The position numbers and the translations under genes are program-made. From Aquatica leii (lineage: Eukaryota > Arthropoda > Insecta > Coleoptera > Lampyridae): a DNA stretch of 64,000 nucleotides. The notes below the pieces were generated by a model. It did not search any database. It saw only the letters and a list, made by a program, of their open reading frames with translations, and had not been told where the DNA came from. This document shows, piece by piece, positions 19,011-32,320 of this stretch. The stretch lies in contig CM069435.1 of the NCBI GenBank assembly GCA_035610365.1, forward strand, positions 62,617,389-62,681,388, read 5' to 3'. The stretch's first letter is position 1; every line of letters starts with the position of its first letter.

Positions 19011-22000
19011 AATACTTAAGATAAAATGTGATTTTGAATGAACTATTGTTGGTTCATTTTTGTCTTGCTTTGTGTTTTTTGACAATAATTTAATCAATTC
19101 TTATGATATCAGTTATTAACGTACTCGAGCACATTAGACAAAAATTGTGTAGCTTTTTTTGTCCGTAACACGATATATTACTATAATTGTTTTTTTGTTT
19201 TGCAAACAACATAAACAAAAACAATTTTCTTTGCATTTTCAACAAAATCTGCTTGTACGATTGATCTTACTGTTTATCACAATCGGTTGATATATTTGGT
19301 CATGTTTGCTAAAGCTAAAAAAAATGTTTTTATTAAGAACGTGGATAACTTTACCATAAAAATTTTACTGATAAAAAATAACTGCCCAAGAAATCAAGTT
19401 TAAGAAGGTTTTGTTAAAATTGTTTTTTTATCTTTATATTAATTTTCTTGTAATATATTTAGCTAAGATAAAAAAGGCACTTAATAGATGCAGTGGGATA
19501 GTCGAGATAAGTATCAATATGGAAAAATAAGAATAACTTGTTTTTAATTACATACACAAGAAATGTACTACAGTATGGTAAAAAAAAACGTACTGAACTA
19601 ATTTATTTAATAAACACATATTATTTAAACTTTATTACATGTTCTAAATGTGCATCGCTTTGTTTCAGATAAGCTTCATAACGTTGTTGTAAGTTGGTCG
19701 TTTAGTTCAAATAGTTATTGTCGCAGTTCAGCGAGATTGAATGGCAGCTTTGACCATGCCTCAAAAGTATGCGTCTAGAGAGATAAGGTATGGCAAATTT
19801 AAAGGATAACAAATCGGCAAATCATAAAATGAGTTTTAAACAGATTTTTAATGAAATTGACATACTGTGGTAGCAGTATGACAAATTGCTTCTTTTTGTT
19901 AAAAAACTAAAAATCTCAAATGATGTGTACGACAGAATCGACGAAAATTAAGAATAAAACGTGTTAAGTTTGTATATATTGCTGTTGATTGAGGTGACTT
20001 CTCTTTGATAAAGTACGGGCCTAGGATTTCGTGTCTCGAAAGTGTACACCAGGCACTCACTTTTGCACTATGTAAAAAAACTTCTTGAACTTTATCGGAT
20101 TTAGCAAAATCTAGAAATTGATTGCTGATTTACATGTCTCAAAAAATGAAAATAGGCTTCGTATTTTCTAAGATCTGCTTAAAAACGCGTTCATAGTTTT
20201 TTTATGTTAATTTGTATGCATTTTGAAGCAAATACATTTTTCTACAACGTTCTTAATTCCTTTATAAGATTTAAACTTTTTTAACGTTTTATTTACTTTA
20301 TTAACATTTTATCAACATTAAATCTAAATAAACTGTTGCTACTAGAACTCGTCTCATGAAAAATTGAGAACGTCAATTATTTTTCGCGCAGCTAATATAG
20401 TACCAACATTTTTGTAAGCAAAATAATATGTATTCAAAACCACACGTTATTATAAAAGAAGTGTTAAACCATATGAAACTAAAATGGTATTAGTTAACTT
20501 TTATCTTCAAAGGAGATAACTTAAAATCTAGTAGCGTGTATCATAATTCCAAAACATTTAAAAACTAAATACATACATATGAATAATTCGGTTATTATGA
20601 TTTCTAATAATAAGTTTTTTGTAATATAAATATGTTTGTCGAAACAAATAGAATGCACCAAGAAACTGAAACATATGATCGTACGCTATTGCAGTCTAAT
20701 CGGAGCCCAAAGGGCAGAATTTTACATAAATGTGTTCTATAACTGAATTTGTTCGATAAAAGTAATTCAAAATTTAATAAAACCGCAGTTTTTATAAATG
20801 TTTCTAAATATACAACGGTTTTGTTTTTTTAATAATTATGTTTAAAATAGTAAAAATGTGTTATTTGCAAAACAATTTTTGTTTGTAACAAAGACAATTT
20901 TTTTTTCAAATTAGTGAATACAAGCTTTAAGTAATAACCAAAAAGTATAACGCCGATATGTACAGTTGAGGTAAAGGAGACGACAGAAATCGGTTTATCT
21001 ATATCGAGAAATGGAGTGTTATGTAAAACCATCTCAGCTAATTAAGTTGACCGGGTATTTCTACTAAGGGAATTGATACCTAATTATTCTAGTTGTATAG
21101 TGTTTCACCGCAGAAACCAAACACCAGGCAATGTCATTCTGCAAATTTAATTTACACAACTTACAAGCTATGAACACTATTTTAAATTCTAATTATTGTT
21201 TTTATTAAATGCAAGTATGATTATTACTTTTACAGTTGGTATAAATAAGAAAAATATATTTTATTTGACCGAATAAAAAATAATTAATAATGTTTTCAGA
21301 ACATCAAAAATGCTTAAAAATAAAGCTTTAATTTTGTAAAAAAAACTTTATCAAAGTAGCAAACAAATAAAAATTTTAACAATTTAATCGAATTGGAAAT
21401 TTCTAGAAAACTACGAAAGAACGCTGTAGCTCAACTTGTCAACTAATACATAAGGCTTGAAAAAAACTTTAGTTTGATTAGAAATTCTCTTTGTGCCTAA
21501 AAAATACTTATAGTTGACTTGAATTGTGGAATCTGCCGTATATTGTGGGTTACCTTATATTGGTTTAATAAACAAAAGATTTCTTTTTTTTTAATTAATT
21601 AAGTATTTGTGTAATACATTAATTTAACGTTTTTTTTAATTGAAGACTAACAAAATAATAAACAATATAACTAAAATATCAAAATTGTTAAAACTCTTCA
21701 TGCTCAGAATGACTATCCTAAGAAAGCATAATTATCACGTACATACATAGGTGTTCAACATAAACTTTGAAATAGAAGATATGCTTTTAATTTATGTAGT
21801 TAACATTAAAGTTATCAGTATTTTTAATAATTTTTACTCTTAAATTACATGTTGAGATTTGTGATTGAACAATGATCTAATGTTTTCAAACGCCCATTAT
21901 TTTGCTGCTACTTTTATTTTTTTTATGTTGACAGTACTCGTAATGTCTAAACGATTGCGACTACGTTTGTTGGCTTGTTGGTGTTACAATTTGTCATATG

Positions 22001-22114
22001 CTATGTTAATTTAATTTATTCTTAAAAAAGTTTGTCCATTACTTACGTTTATTAAATCTCAAATGAATAAGAAACATATTTGGTTTTAAAAGCGCAACAA
22101 AAATATTTAAAGAC
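19011..22114. other. A+T-rich stretch, one weak transposase-tail match
   Basis: The minus strand at 19800-19645 encodes LQQRYEAYLKQSDAHLEHVI, which resembles the C-terminus of mariner-type transposases (R......GGHFEHL); this is tentative. A perfect hairpin CATACTG/CAGTATG lies near 19860. The rest holds only short frames of no recognisable family. Confidence 0.35.
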
Positions 22115-22680
22115 ATATCTAAAAGCAAAGTAACCTTAAAATATTATTTTGCAGGATCAGATACAGGATTTGCTGTTTGCTTATTTTTAAATAAAAGAAA
22201 CTGTCGTCTACCATGAAGAAATAAATTTTAGGGTATTCAAAAACTAGTTTGAATCGGTGCAAAATAACTTAGATGAAGGTGCTGTTATTGTGTTAGATAA
22301 TGCTTCATATCATGGAAAATAGAAAAAAAGAAATTCAATCTGCGCAACTAAAAAAGCTGATATACAGCGTTGGTTGACAAGTAAATTGATTGAATTTGGG
22401 AAAAACATGGTTAAAGCAAAACTTTTAACACTTTTCAAGAAAGACATTCTAGTAACAAAGCATGTGGTAGATAAAATGGCTAAAGCCAGTAAATGGGTTG
22501 TGCTACAATTTCTATCAATCACTGTGAATTGAAACCCATTAAATTAATACGAGCACAAATCAAAGGAAAAGTTGCTAGAAAAAACATTTAAAATGCAATA
22601 TGTTAAAAATCTTGGCAGTAGCCAATGTTTCTGCATAGAATTAGAAAAATCTGTACAGACCTTAAATTAGAAGTTATAGT
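22115..22680 (+). pseudogene. IS630-type DDE transposase remnant
   Basis: Order of conserved pieces: AGSDTGFAV (HAGG..GF block) at 22150, VVYHEEINFRVFK then a stop in place of the usual W, then GAVIVLDNASYHGK near 22285, which is the second catalytic D block (V.DNA.YH). KKADIQRWLTSKLI follows at 22350, and HCELKPIKLI near 22535 corresponds to the third block (Y.HCELNPIELIW) with its acid changed to K. It is the same broad family as the element at 37.6 kb. The first catalytic D block is missing. Its short minus-strand frame at 22310-22522 is antisense noise. Confidence 0.75.
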
Positions 22681-22859
22681 TAGTTATATTCATTATTATT
22701 AAGGTGAGCTATGAATCTTCTACATCAGACTCCAACTTTACATAAATTTCTATTTTGTTGTTCCATTTATTTAGTTGCATTATGTAAATACTTAATAATT
22801 CTATATAAAATATCAAATGCAAGGCATTTATCACTTACTGTTGGTTATTGCTTGTTATA

Positions 22860-23240
22860 ACATTAATATTTTTTACTTTCTTATAAAGAAAGTATAGCAA
22901 TCGTAATTTTTTTTCAAAAAATTTTTTTTGCACAGTTTTTTCGTTTTAAGGTCTTCTGAATCAGAAAACTGTATTTTTTACAAAAATTTTTTAGATGTCT
23001 GTGTGTGTGTCTGCATGTATCTGTGTGTAAAAATGTACCCACGATAACTAACAAAAATTCCTAATAACTTGAAATTTGGTATGGAGCTGGCTTTTCATAT
23101 TTTCTCGGTTTTATCAAAAGATGGGTCTAATAAAAAAACTGGAAGTGTGTGTTTCCTCCATTTTTACTAGTTTTTCTTATATAAACTTGTACGTATGTAA
23201 ATAATTTGAATTAGTTTTGCAGTTTCTTATAGAGATAATT
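22860..23240 (+). repeat. dispersed-repeat-like block with a TG-rich core
   Basis: Begins with the palindrome ACTTTCTTATAAAGAAAGT (22874-22892), followed by T-rich DNA, AAGGTCTTCTGAATCAGAAAACTG, an imperfect (TG)n run (22998-23030) and ACCCACGATAACTAACAAAAA. This pattern is reminiscent of interspersed repeats in other arthropod genomes, but that is from memory and was not checked. No coding content. Confidence 0.4.
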
Positions 23241-23328
23241 CTTTCTAACAATTTATTGAAATAAAATCTTTTCTAACATTAACAGCATTAGATATATTTA
23301 TAATTTAAAATAAATTCACAAATATAAT

Positions 23329-23345
23329 ATAGGTTCGAATCCTGT
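23329..23345 (+). other. isolated tRNA T-arm / B-box-like sequence
   Basis: ATAGG-TTCGAAT-CCTGT forms a perfect T-arm (five pairs, one wobble, seven-base loop) and contains GGTTCGAATCC, the Pol III B-box consensus. A T8 run follows at 23353. No matching acceptor, D-arm or anticodon arm is found upstream. It is a tRNA fossil, a SINE fragment or chance, not a tRNA gene. Confidence 0.3.
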
Positions 23346-23739
23346 CTGCAATGATTTTTTTTAGAAAAAAAAAATTATATCTTAAAGGGAAGCAAAATAC
23401 GTTAAAATAATAATTTTTACTAAAAGGAAAACAATATTAAAGCGCACAAATATAGGGGTTATTTGATATGACAACATAAGCTGAATTTGCCATATTTCGG
23501 TTATATCTTAATGAAATCGAGAAGAAAAATTTCAATAAAATCATAGCATGCTAAGAAGTCAATACATACGTGTAAATATCACTTCAAAGCGGTTTTATGA
23601 CAACATAACCTTAAAAAAACATGTAGATTTCCTTAATCATTTTTTATAGGAGAGTCTTGTGGTGACTACACCAGTTTTTTAAATTATATATACATAATCA
23701 TATATGTATACCTCACTAATAAAAAACAATTTAACCACA

Positions 23740-25775
23740 GTACAGACACGTATGCATATTGAGTAAACGTAAATCTTTTATTAAACTGATTAAAGATAGA
23801 GAACAATATAAACAAATTTGAGTTATTTTTTAAACCAGATAAAGAAGTAGAGAACGTACTTGAATTACGCGTTAAAAAAATTAAAGCACCAACAAAAAGT
23901 GATGATAAGAAAACCATTAACAGAAACCAAAATTAAAAAACACTTAAAAAATAACATTAACATGGAAACAAAAAATTATTTACCGTTTATATTTCCTAAT
24001 AAGTAAATCACAAGGAAAAAATGCCAAAGAAATAAAAACAACAATTATAATTAAAAACATACATGATAAAAAACTAACAAACATGTAAAAACTTTAGAGA
24101 AGTAATCTTACTAAATACTATATATAAAATTTAGACTACACTAATTCAAATTCAAGTATTGAATACATTGGTAATACAATCGGACAATATTAAGACACTA
24201 TTCATGCATTAAAACAGATAATGACACACAAAAGCAAAATTGATATTAAAATAATTTCTAATAATTTTCAACAAGATTTTGACACAATAAAAAAAATAAC
24301 GCTTATGACAGTATTAGACAAATTTGAGATAAGTGCAAAATTGAGAAGATTAATATGGATGATGATAAAAAACAAAAACCACCATAAGAACATGGAAAGA
24401 AAATACGAAAGAATTGTCTGTTAATAAAAGCATCCGATAAGGTAAAATATCTTGGAGTCATGATTTTAAGTAGTGTAGAAAAAAAAACAGAAATTTAATT
24501 TAATAACTAGAAGAAACTATTACAAAAAATTAATTTAGACTGCTAAGTCACTTAATAATTTGAGGCTAGAAATTTGAATGTAGTGCTGTGTAAATGATGT
24601 AAAGAACTCACAACATTTTGTAGACTCTTTTCTATGCTTGAAAAAAACTTACAAACATCTTAGTAAGTTTTGATGTAACGTCATTATTTGCCAATGCACC
24701 TACAGAAGACGAACACAAAGTGGACTGCAAACAGACATCATCAATTTAGTAAAATATTGCTTATCTACAACATGAATTTTGTACGACAAAAAATACTACG
24801 AACAGAAGAATGAAACAGCAAAACTTTTTATTACTCGTAATAACTAATTTGATTATGGAAGCCCTTGAAAAAGAAAGTCATAAAATCTAGTAAAGTAAAA
24901 CCTACAATATGTCGATGATACTTTTATCATATGGCAGCACGAGAAGAACAAATTGCAACAATTTCTGGTCTACATCAATCACTACACAAAGGCCATAAAG
25001 CCATCAAAATTACCATAGAAAAGAAGTAAGACACTGATCTACTTTTTTTGGATGTAATGGTAAAAAGAACCCAAAAAGAAAATTTTTAACACCCAATATA
25101 CAAGAAAAAAACACAGACCGACCGATGTCTAAATACTAAGTTTTATTATCATCCGATGCAGAAAAAAAATCATATAAACACACTACTAACTAGAACTAAA
25201 ACCATCGGTAATGACCTACATCTAGCCAGTGAAAAGATGCACCTTGTCAAAGCACTCAAGAAAAATGGTTACGCAGACATAGACAGAAAGAAAATCACAA
25301 GAAAACGGACAAAGCAACAAACAGAAACAGAACGAACAACAACGCTAGTATGTTTATCGTACATAGTGGGACTTGCCAAGAAAATAAAAACAAAAGAACA
25401 AAAGGTATAAGTACGCTTCGGCACCACCACATCAGTCTAACAATATCTACCAACAGCAAAAAACAGGCTAGCAAAAACCAGGACAAAAGTATTTTTAAGA
25501 TAACAAACTAGTGTGGAGAGTGCTATGTCGGACAAACAAAATGAACAGTGTAAACACAAATTCAAACACGAGAGGGATAATTTGAGAATCGACAATGGCA
25601 GAGCACACACATTACAAAACGGAACATAAAATAGATTTTGACAACGTAAAATTGATAGTTACCACCAAGAACTACAAAAGGAAACTAACCATGAAAGCCA
25701 TAGTGATAAAAAACAACATGATGGGTATCATCTAAGCAACACGTGGGAGAGCTTGATACACAACAATACTGTCAC
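23740..25775 (+). pseudogene. PLE-4, decayed Penelope-like element of another lineage
   Basis: Pieces in order: INKASDKG-like sequence near 24420; SFDVTSLFANAPTEDE, with frame changes, near 24670; QYVDDTFIIW (catalytic YVDD intact) near 24905; LQQFLVYINHYTKAIK; then KKKTQTDRCLNTKFYYHP at 25095. The connection region is open at 25156-25410 (KNHINTLLTRTKTI, VKALKKNGYAD, LSYIVGLAKKIK). The endonuclease is at 25500-25730, with ECYVGQTK and HTHYKTEHKIDFDN. The WPHG-like segment after YVDD and the KPTHTDRYL block place it in a different PLE branch from PLE-1 and PLE-3. Stops and shifts throughout; no inverted ends were found. Confidence 0.75.
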
Positions 25776-25833
25776 GGTCAATAGAACGAAAAAGACATAG
25801 TGGCATGCACACGTGGCATATATAAGAAGTACG

Positions 25834-26172
25834 CTAAACTATCGCTAAACGAAATTGAAGTTTATGAATAGTTTGGCTTGTTATTATTTTTCGGCGTGTT
25901 TTATTGTAGCAACATGCACGCACAATATTTAAGGCATTTACGAAGTTTTTATATTTGTAATGTAACAATGTCATTAGATCGGTTCCAAGTGTTGCTACGG
26001 TTTGTTCATTTCGTTTTGATAGAGCTCGTGCTAAATTACGCAGTATATTTAGTCTAAGCCAGAAAGACATGGCATCAAAGTCTGGTGTGTCTGCAATTCT
26101 AATACAAACTACCCACTTAAGAGACAAATTTACAAAGGAAAACTGCGAAACGCCAAACGAAAAATAAATCAA
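25834..26172 (-). CDS. unrecognised 112-codon frame
   Basis: The frame lies just downstream of PLE-4, on the other strand. It is rather rich in hydrophobic and basic residues (MSFWLRLNILRNLARALSKR, then TVATLGTDLMTLLHYKYKNF). No motif is recognised and no splice signals are convincing. It could be part of an unknown element together with the 75-codon plus-strand frame at 26453-26680, which begins MKMCLLCQNRQIRFD with a CxxC pair. I would not call it a gene without similarity support. Confidence 0.2.
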   Translation of the reverse strand: MIYFSFGVSQFSFVNLSLKWVVCIRIADTPDFDAMSFWLRLNILRNLARALSKRNEQTVATLGTDLMTLLHYKYKNFVNALNIVRACCYNKTRRKIITSQTIHKLQFRLAIV

Positions 26173-26689
26173 GGTGAACGAGCGGTGTTTGGTTTGGTAG
26201 AGAATCTATCTTTATGCGACTAAGAGTAAAACGTTGCCTATGTACAGTCACAAATGTACTAAAACGTATTTTAAGTCGTTACAAGTGTATTGCCATAACT
26301 GATTCACATCTCTCGATTTGGCAAAAAACCATGATGCAAAAAAGATTGGACAATTGTACGACAAAAAAAAATTTAGTTTTTTCCACTTAATAAAAAACCA
26401 AAGCCGCATACAAAATTTCGATTTTTGTAATAGATTTTATTTGCTTTCTTGAATGAAAATGTGTCTACTTTGCCAAAATAGACAAATACGTTTTGACATT
26501 GTCAACACAACATTACTCACAGCCATCTTAAACTATAATGCAATCGAATTCGAGGCTGATACAATAGACAAGAGATATCTGGTTACAGTTGCAAACCAAT
26601 ATCCACTAGCCATGTTTTATAATACGTTTAAGGCTTATATTATATACAAGCATTTTAGAGCAAGCAACGAATCAAACTAGCGTAGGTCT

Positions 26690-29600
26690 TTTATACTGGA
26701 ATTAACAAAATAATTAACAATCTCAAATATGGAAAGACGTAATACGAATCTCAATGCGTATAGCAAGTCAACAATCAGATCAATGCAAAATGTAATCTAT
26801 TTTATAAGTATATTATACACAAATCAAACTAATATGTTTTCTTGCAGATTCACCATCAACTTCCATGCTCTCAACACCAAACATCGGTGAGCTTCGAAAG
26901 CAAACCTGATTTACCAGCACCTTTGCATGAATGCAATGGGTCAAACCTGTAAAAACCAAAAAACACACTGGCAACGCATTTCTAGTCACATTAGTCTACA
27001 TTAATTGTTCCTGTAATTATTATTTTAAAATTGTTCTTTTTATTTATAGTCTTACACAACAGTGTATGATATGTACGACGTATAAACACGTTTATACACA
27101 CTATTTGCATCCCATCTTTTATTTGAAACACGTTTTACTGGCATTTTCTTATATGTGACTTAAGCACGCTATTTGAGACAACGAAGAAATAAAAATCTCT
27201 CACGCAATAGAGGGTTAAATAAGGTATGCTATAATAAATTCAATAGTATTGTAGTTTGTTGGAACAACAACAATAATTAAAAGAAAAAAAACTAAATGTA
27301 ATCAACTACGACACAGGAACTCAAAGACATGTATACATGTATGGAAAAGTGGATCTACGTCAATAATATACTCAATTTTAAATGAAAAACAAAGCAGGCC
27401 AAATTAAAAAAATAAAACAAGAATTAACCAAAGTAGAAATCAAAATACGGAAAAAAATACGTAAAAGAATACTATGGTAAAAGATAACTAAAGAAATATA
27501 GAATAGACAACATAAAGACTACAGCTATTAAATATATAATTTTTAACTTTTTCATTTTTTTTACATTTTTATTTTTAAATGAAATTAAACTAACACCAAC
27601 TATTGGTTTATATATAGAAAATTATAAATTCCTAGTCGTTATTCTTATATAAAATATTGTTAAACAAAGTTCTACAGTGAGTCCAGATTGCAATTTTTTC
27701 TCTTATATTTAAAACAGTTCTACTTTTTTTGCTAATAATAAAAAAAACGCAATACTTGCTGCTACAGTACACAGAAGTAAAGTTTTAAATAATTTTAAGC
27801 AAAACCTAATTAAAAACAAATGTACTCTAACAAAAAGAAAGAAAATATCAAATTTAGTTTAGTATTTTTTAAGTCTATATAAAAAAGATAAGGTGAAGAA
27901 TAAGTATCAATAGTTAAAACAAAGTTTATTTGTAAATTTCAATACTAATAAAAATACATAATTGTTAAATATAATACATAACCAGTAAACTATATGCAAA
28001 TATGTATATTGTGTAAAAATTAAATTAAATTGTGTTTTAAAATGTTTTTATACCAAAAGTTTAATAAAACGTGTTTGTTCGTAAAAAAATATTACTGTAC
28101 GTATTTAATTAAAGGACTGCTGTTTTAAAATTTAATATTAAATATTCATTTAGATGTTTGTTAACTGCACAGGATTTGTTTAGTTGAATTTTGATTAGAT
28201 TAGTTAAAAAACATACTTTATAACTAAATTAAATACATAGTATTAAATAGCATTTAAACAAAAATTAGTTATAGGTAGTTTTACTACACTGCACTATTAA
28301 ATCTGAAACTGTTATAAAGCTGTCTAAATCCGAAAAGCGTTTTTTGATACCCACTTACGGTTTTCTCGGCCACCATTGTATCCTATCAATAATACTTCTT
28401 TTCTAAACTAATGTACGTTATTAATCCTTTTCTGCCGAGTTTTTTCACATTTTTTTTTAGTACAAAAACGTATTTACTAATGGTTTAAGGACTAAATTTG
28501 TAGAAAAACTAATTTTCATTATAAAGTGCTTTGCATTTTTCCTTAATTACACGAAACTGAATTGTCCAAAATAAAATTAATTGCCTCCGTACAAAATTCT
28601 ATTAAAAATAATGTTAATTTTAAACGACGATGACAAATTAAATTAAGTTATACATTAAAACGCGTTAAAAAGTAAAGAAATGTAACAATTTCCAATTTAG
28701 TAAACGAAAAAAGTGAGCTACGTCATGTAACGTTCAGATGTAATAATTACTTGAATGAAATTGCGCAGAGGCGCTACCGGTACCGTCAAGTGTAATTGAA
28801 ATAAGTGGCGTTTTGCTGGAAAAGGAAATGCTGGTTATTGTTTATAAGAGATTTCTACTTATTTTGTTTGTCTGAAACGTAATCAAAACGCACCGACCGT
28901 GTCGGAAAGTAGGACCGCAATAGTTTAAATTGTAATACATTCTTAATTAAAATAATTATTTTGCGACAATTAAAAAACCCTGCAATTTAATTAAAAAAAT
29001 TAAAAAAACAAGACAACTAACGATTACACTGTTTCTAAGCCAAGTAAAGTTTGTAATACAAAAAAAAATATCAGAAAACAAAGATGTAGTTGCAGAGATT
29101 ATGCTAAGAAAACTTATATGTAGAAATTGAGTTGTAGAAATTTATAGGTTCATATAAAACATGTCTGATTGCTTTTGCAGTGCTATAACTCTTTAGAAGA
29201 CTTTAAAATTTATTCTACTACGGTTAGAAAATTGTTCTTTTCATTACATTTAAGAAATAAAATTTTAACTGGCGTTTTATTTAATGAACTTATTAAAATG
29301 TTTAAATTTGATTTATGCTTTACTAAATAATTTATTGTATAGCATTATCAGGCTTCGTCTTTATTAAGAACGCTAGACAAAGACTAAGCGAAAAATAATA
29401 TAGTCTGGGAATTGAAGTTCTCGCCAGTAATCGCAATTGAATTAGATAGAAGTTAATTTTTATTTTTACTATTTATTTCTTTCTCTATAGAATATTAGAT
29501 TACGCTAGTGCAGAACTTAGACAAATTCAATTTAGTTCATTTTTTGATTAAAACTTCCGTTTATTATTCTAAAAATAAAAATATTTAATTAAATAATATA

Positions 29601-31550
29601 TAATTTAAAACCTAAATAAAACGCTTGTTAAATATTAAAAGCAAAATAGATAATTAAAATTTCCACGGCGACTGATACTTTTAAAACAGGTTTGCCAATA
29701 TTTAAAAAATTAATGAATTTAAACGTGTTTAAAGGTTGTTTAATTAAAAATTAAATTATTTATAGTACGTTTTGTATAGATAAAAATTTTATAAATAAAG
29801 TAATTTATTAATTTTTAATAAAACATAAAGTAAGAAGTAACAAGGTTAATAAAAATAAACTAAATGGTGGGTAAAACGAAAGGGTTTATTAAAATATGAC
29901 GTGCATAATTTTCTCGTTTAAAATTTGGGCTGTGTCGTTTTACCATTTTGTTGAATAAATTTTGCAATGCTTTCTAGACCCCCTTCCTAATTACAACACA
30001 GAGGTGACATGAATCATACTAATGACCGAGATCATAAACACTCACCTAATTAATCAGATCCCAGTGGACTACGAATGGAACCTGAAACAGAAAATAGAAA
30101 TATTATACAAACACATTTGACAAAGCGCTTTTAATTTTTGGTTTTTTATTTTAATCATTAAGATAATTTTCAAATTTATTATCACAAATCTATGTAACTT
30201 TCTCTTATTTTAAAATTTTGTTACAGTATACTACTTTGCAACTGAATTATTTCTTCGACATTATCTAATCGTTTAATTTGATGACATTAGATCTAAAGCG
30301 TTTTTATGCGTTAGAACGTTTATTGGAAACTAAAACGCTGATATTTTCTTTGTATAATGTATGTTTAAAATGAAATGCTTAAAAATGTAACATTTTCTTT
30401 AATATCAAACCATCATCTTATTACGTCATAAAGATATAATAAATTTTAGTTTTACAACATTTTTAGATTGTTACATGTTAAATATAATTTTTTTATACTT
30501 TTAAAAAGTGCTCGTATACATTATTATTGTATTTTAATTTTAAAATAAGATTAATATAACCCTTATTTATATACATTATAATTAGACAATTACGTAGCTT
30601 TATATGGAAACAGATTTTTTAGTCATGTTAGATGGCGATAGTGAAAACAAGGTAAAGCCTCAAACCGTTTTTGGTTATTAAAAAATTGCAAACGATGGCG
30701 GCACAAGTAAGCTACTTACACACGCTATTAGTTTCGACATACGTACAAAGCAATGTTTTACCAGTTGCTTTGATTCTTAAAATTCTAAGTTTGCAAAAAT
30801 AATTCGTACATTTTAATTTCTGTTTATAAACAAAATATAGAATGAATAAAATCCTGCAAACGTTTCTATAAAATTATAATCGGTTTGTTTTTCAAGCCGG
30901 AGGCCAACGAAGATGTGCTAATTTAATTTTTTTTAAATTTTTATACTACTCAAAAGGCACAAAAAATGTAAATATACAAGCTTATTAGCACTTTAGATGT
31001 ATCTTTAGCAATAAGTTCAGGGCGATGCTTCAAAGATTTGAACTTTAGAACCAAATTTAATGATTTAAATTTTCCTATGAATTACTTACAGCGCTCGCCG
31101 CTTATCGGAATCACGAATAATGTTTTCAATCGGGTAATGTTATCACTTTACTAACAATCCGGACGCATGCTACTACATAGAAAAAACGCTGCTTATAGTA
31201 ATCATTATTTAGGTTTATGTTATCAATTTATTCTCAGGTTTGTTTCTATACATAATTAATAACTTATTTGGTATGCATTTTTGAGCTGAATTTTCACAAT
31301 ACTGTTGTTTAGAGTGAAAAATTTTATCATTGTACTCTAAAAATAGTTGTTTTGCATATTTATCTTATTTTTGCGGTGTTATTGATTTATTAAAATAATT
31401 AGACTGATTTACAAAACGGTACATTATTTTAACATCTGTAAATACATTATCTTCGTAAATTAACTTGGAAAGCACGCGCCTTCTTAGAATAACATATTAA
31501 GTTAACTACGTCTTATGTGATAACGTTGTTTTCTATTTATTTTTAGTCAG
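26690..31550. other. long A+T-rich stretch without recognised genes
   Basis: No transposon protein or RNA gene was recognised. A G+C-richer island at 28705-28930 (GCGCAGAGGCGCTACCGG and neighbours) stands out and might be regulatory. At 30604 a small ATG frame (METDFLVMLDGDSENK) runs into AAG|GTAAAG, a fair 5' splice site, and at 30697 MAAQ runs into GTAAGC. These are weak hints of first exons with no downstream partner seen. Confidence 0.4.
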
Positions 31551-31559
31551 CAAATTTCT

Positions 31560-32320
31560 GAGAAGAACAGTGAATGAAGCATCATAACGTTGTTTTTGAT
31601 TTCGTTTTATCAACGGTGTCAACAAACTGTTTAATGCGTCAGATCCGTAGGCTCAAAATGCTGCTTTTATTAAACGTTTTATAAATTTTTTTTTGCTTGT
31701 ATATACGCTTTGATCTCACTTTCTAAATTAACAACCTGTTAATCACATACACGCTGTATGTATTTACTGCTTTCTAACAAATAAGCATTTTTTCTGAATT
31801 TCGTATACTGTTATCATTTGGTTATTGTTATCAAAAACCTCAAATTCCAACGTGATTCTATTAAGCAGCGTGTCCTGCATAGTTAAAAACGCAGGCATTC
31901 GGCCAGAAATAATACCAGCATTACCTACAATATACCAGATCTCAGATGTGTTTTTATTATGTCAATAAACAAAAACATGTAGAATATTTCTGTTTATTGA
32001 CATAAAAGGACCATCCTTAGGTAAACATGTCTGCCCACTCAAATTATCTTTTATAATTTTTTTATCAGCATGAGTATTCATTAACTAGTTAACTTGAATC
32101 TTATTTATATCAAATTTGAGTAGAAATTTTGTAAGTTGGGTAGTTTATTTTATTGTTTTGGTTGCTCGAACAAATAGATACAAATTAGAAACTGTACACT
32201 CAATTATAAAATTGTCTTCTATTAGGGAAATAATTATGTTTCTCAGAATACCAGTTGTTTACGTCAAGGTTATTTTACATGTAATAAAAAAGAACATATC
32301 TGTATCTTTATAGATTACTG
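31560..32320 (-). pseudogene. decayed coding region of unrecognised family
   Basis: One minus-strand frame stays readable for about 145 codons (32210-31770) with only three stops. It contains NFIIECTVSNLYLFVRATK, KFLLKFDINKIQVN, NLSGQTCLPKDGPFMSINRN, EIWYIVGNAGIISGRMPAFL and NRITLEFEVFDNNNQMITVY. Further on, GSDALNSLLTPLIKRNQKQR lies near 31620. The density of plausible protein sequence in such A+T-rich DNA argues for a former gene. I know no family that matches. It may come from a large DNA transposon or an integrated element. A 15-bp hairpin (31957-32005) lies within it. Confidence 0.5.
31957..32005. repeat. perfect 15-bp inverted repeat with 19-base spacer
   Basis: TTATGTCAATAAACA (31957-31971) pairs exactly with TGTTTATTGACATAA (31991-32005). 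It lies in the unrecognised coding remnant and includes one of its stops, so it may be a secondary insertion or duplication. Not followed by a T run, so not an obvious terminator. Confidence 0.8.
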
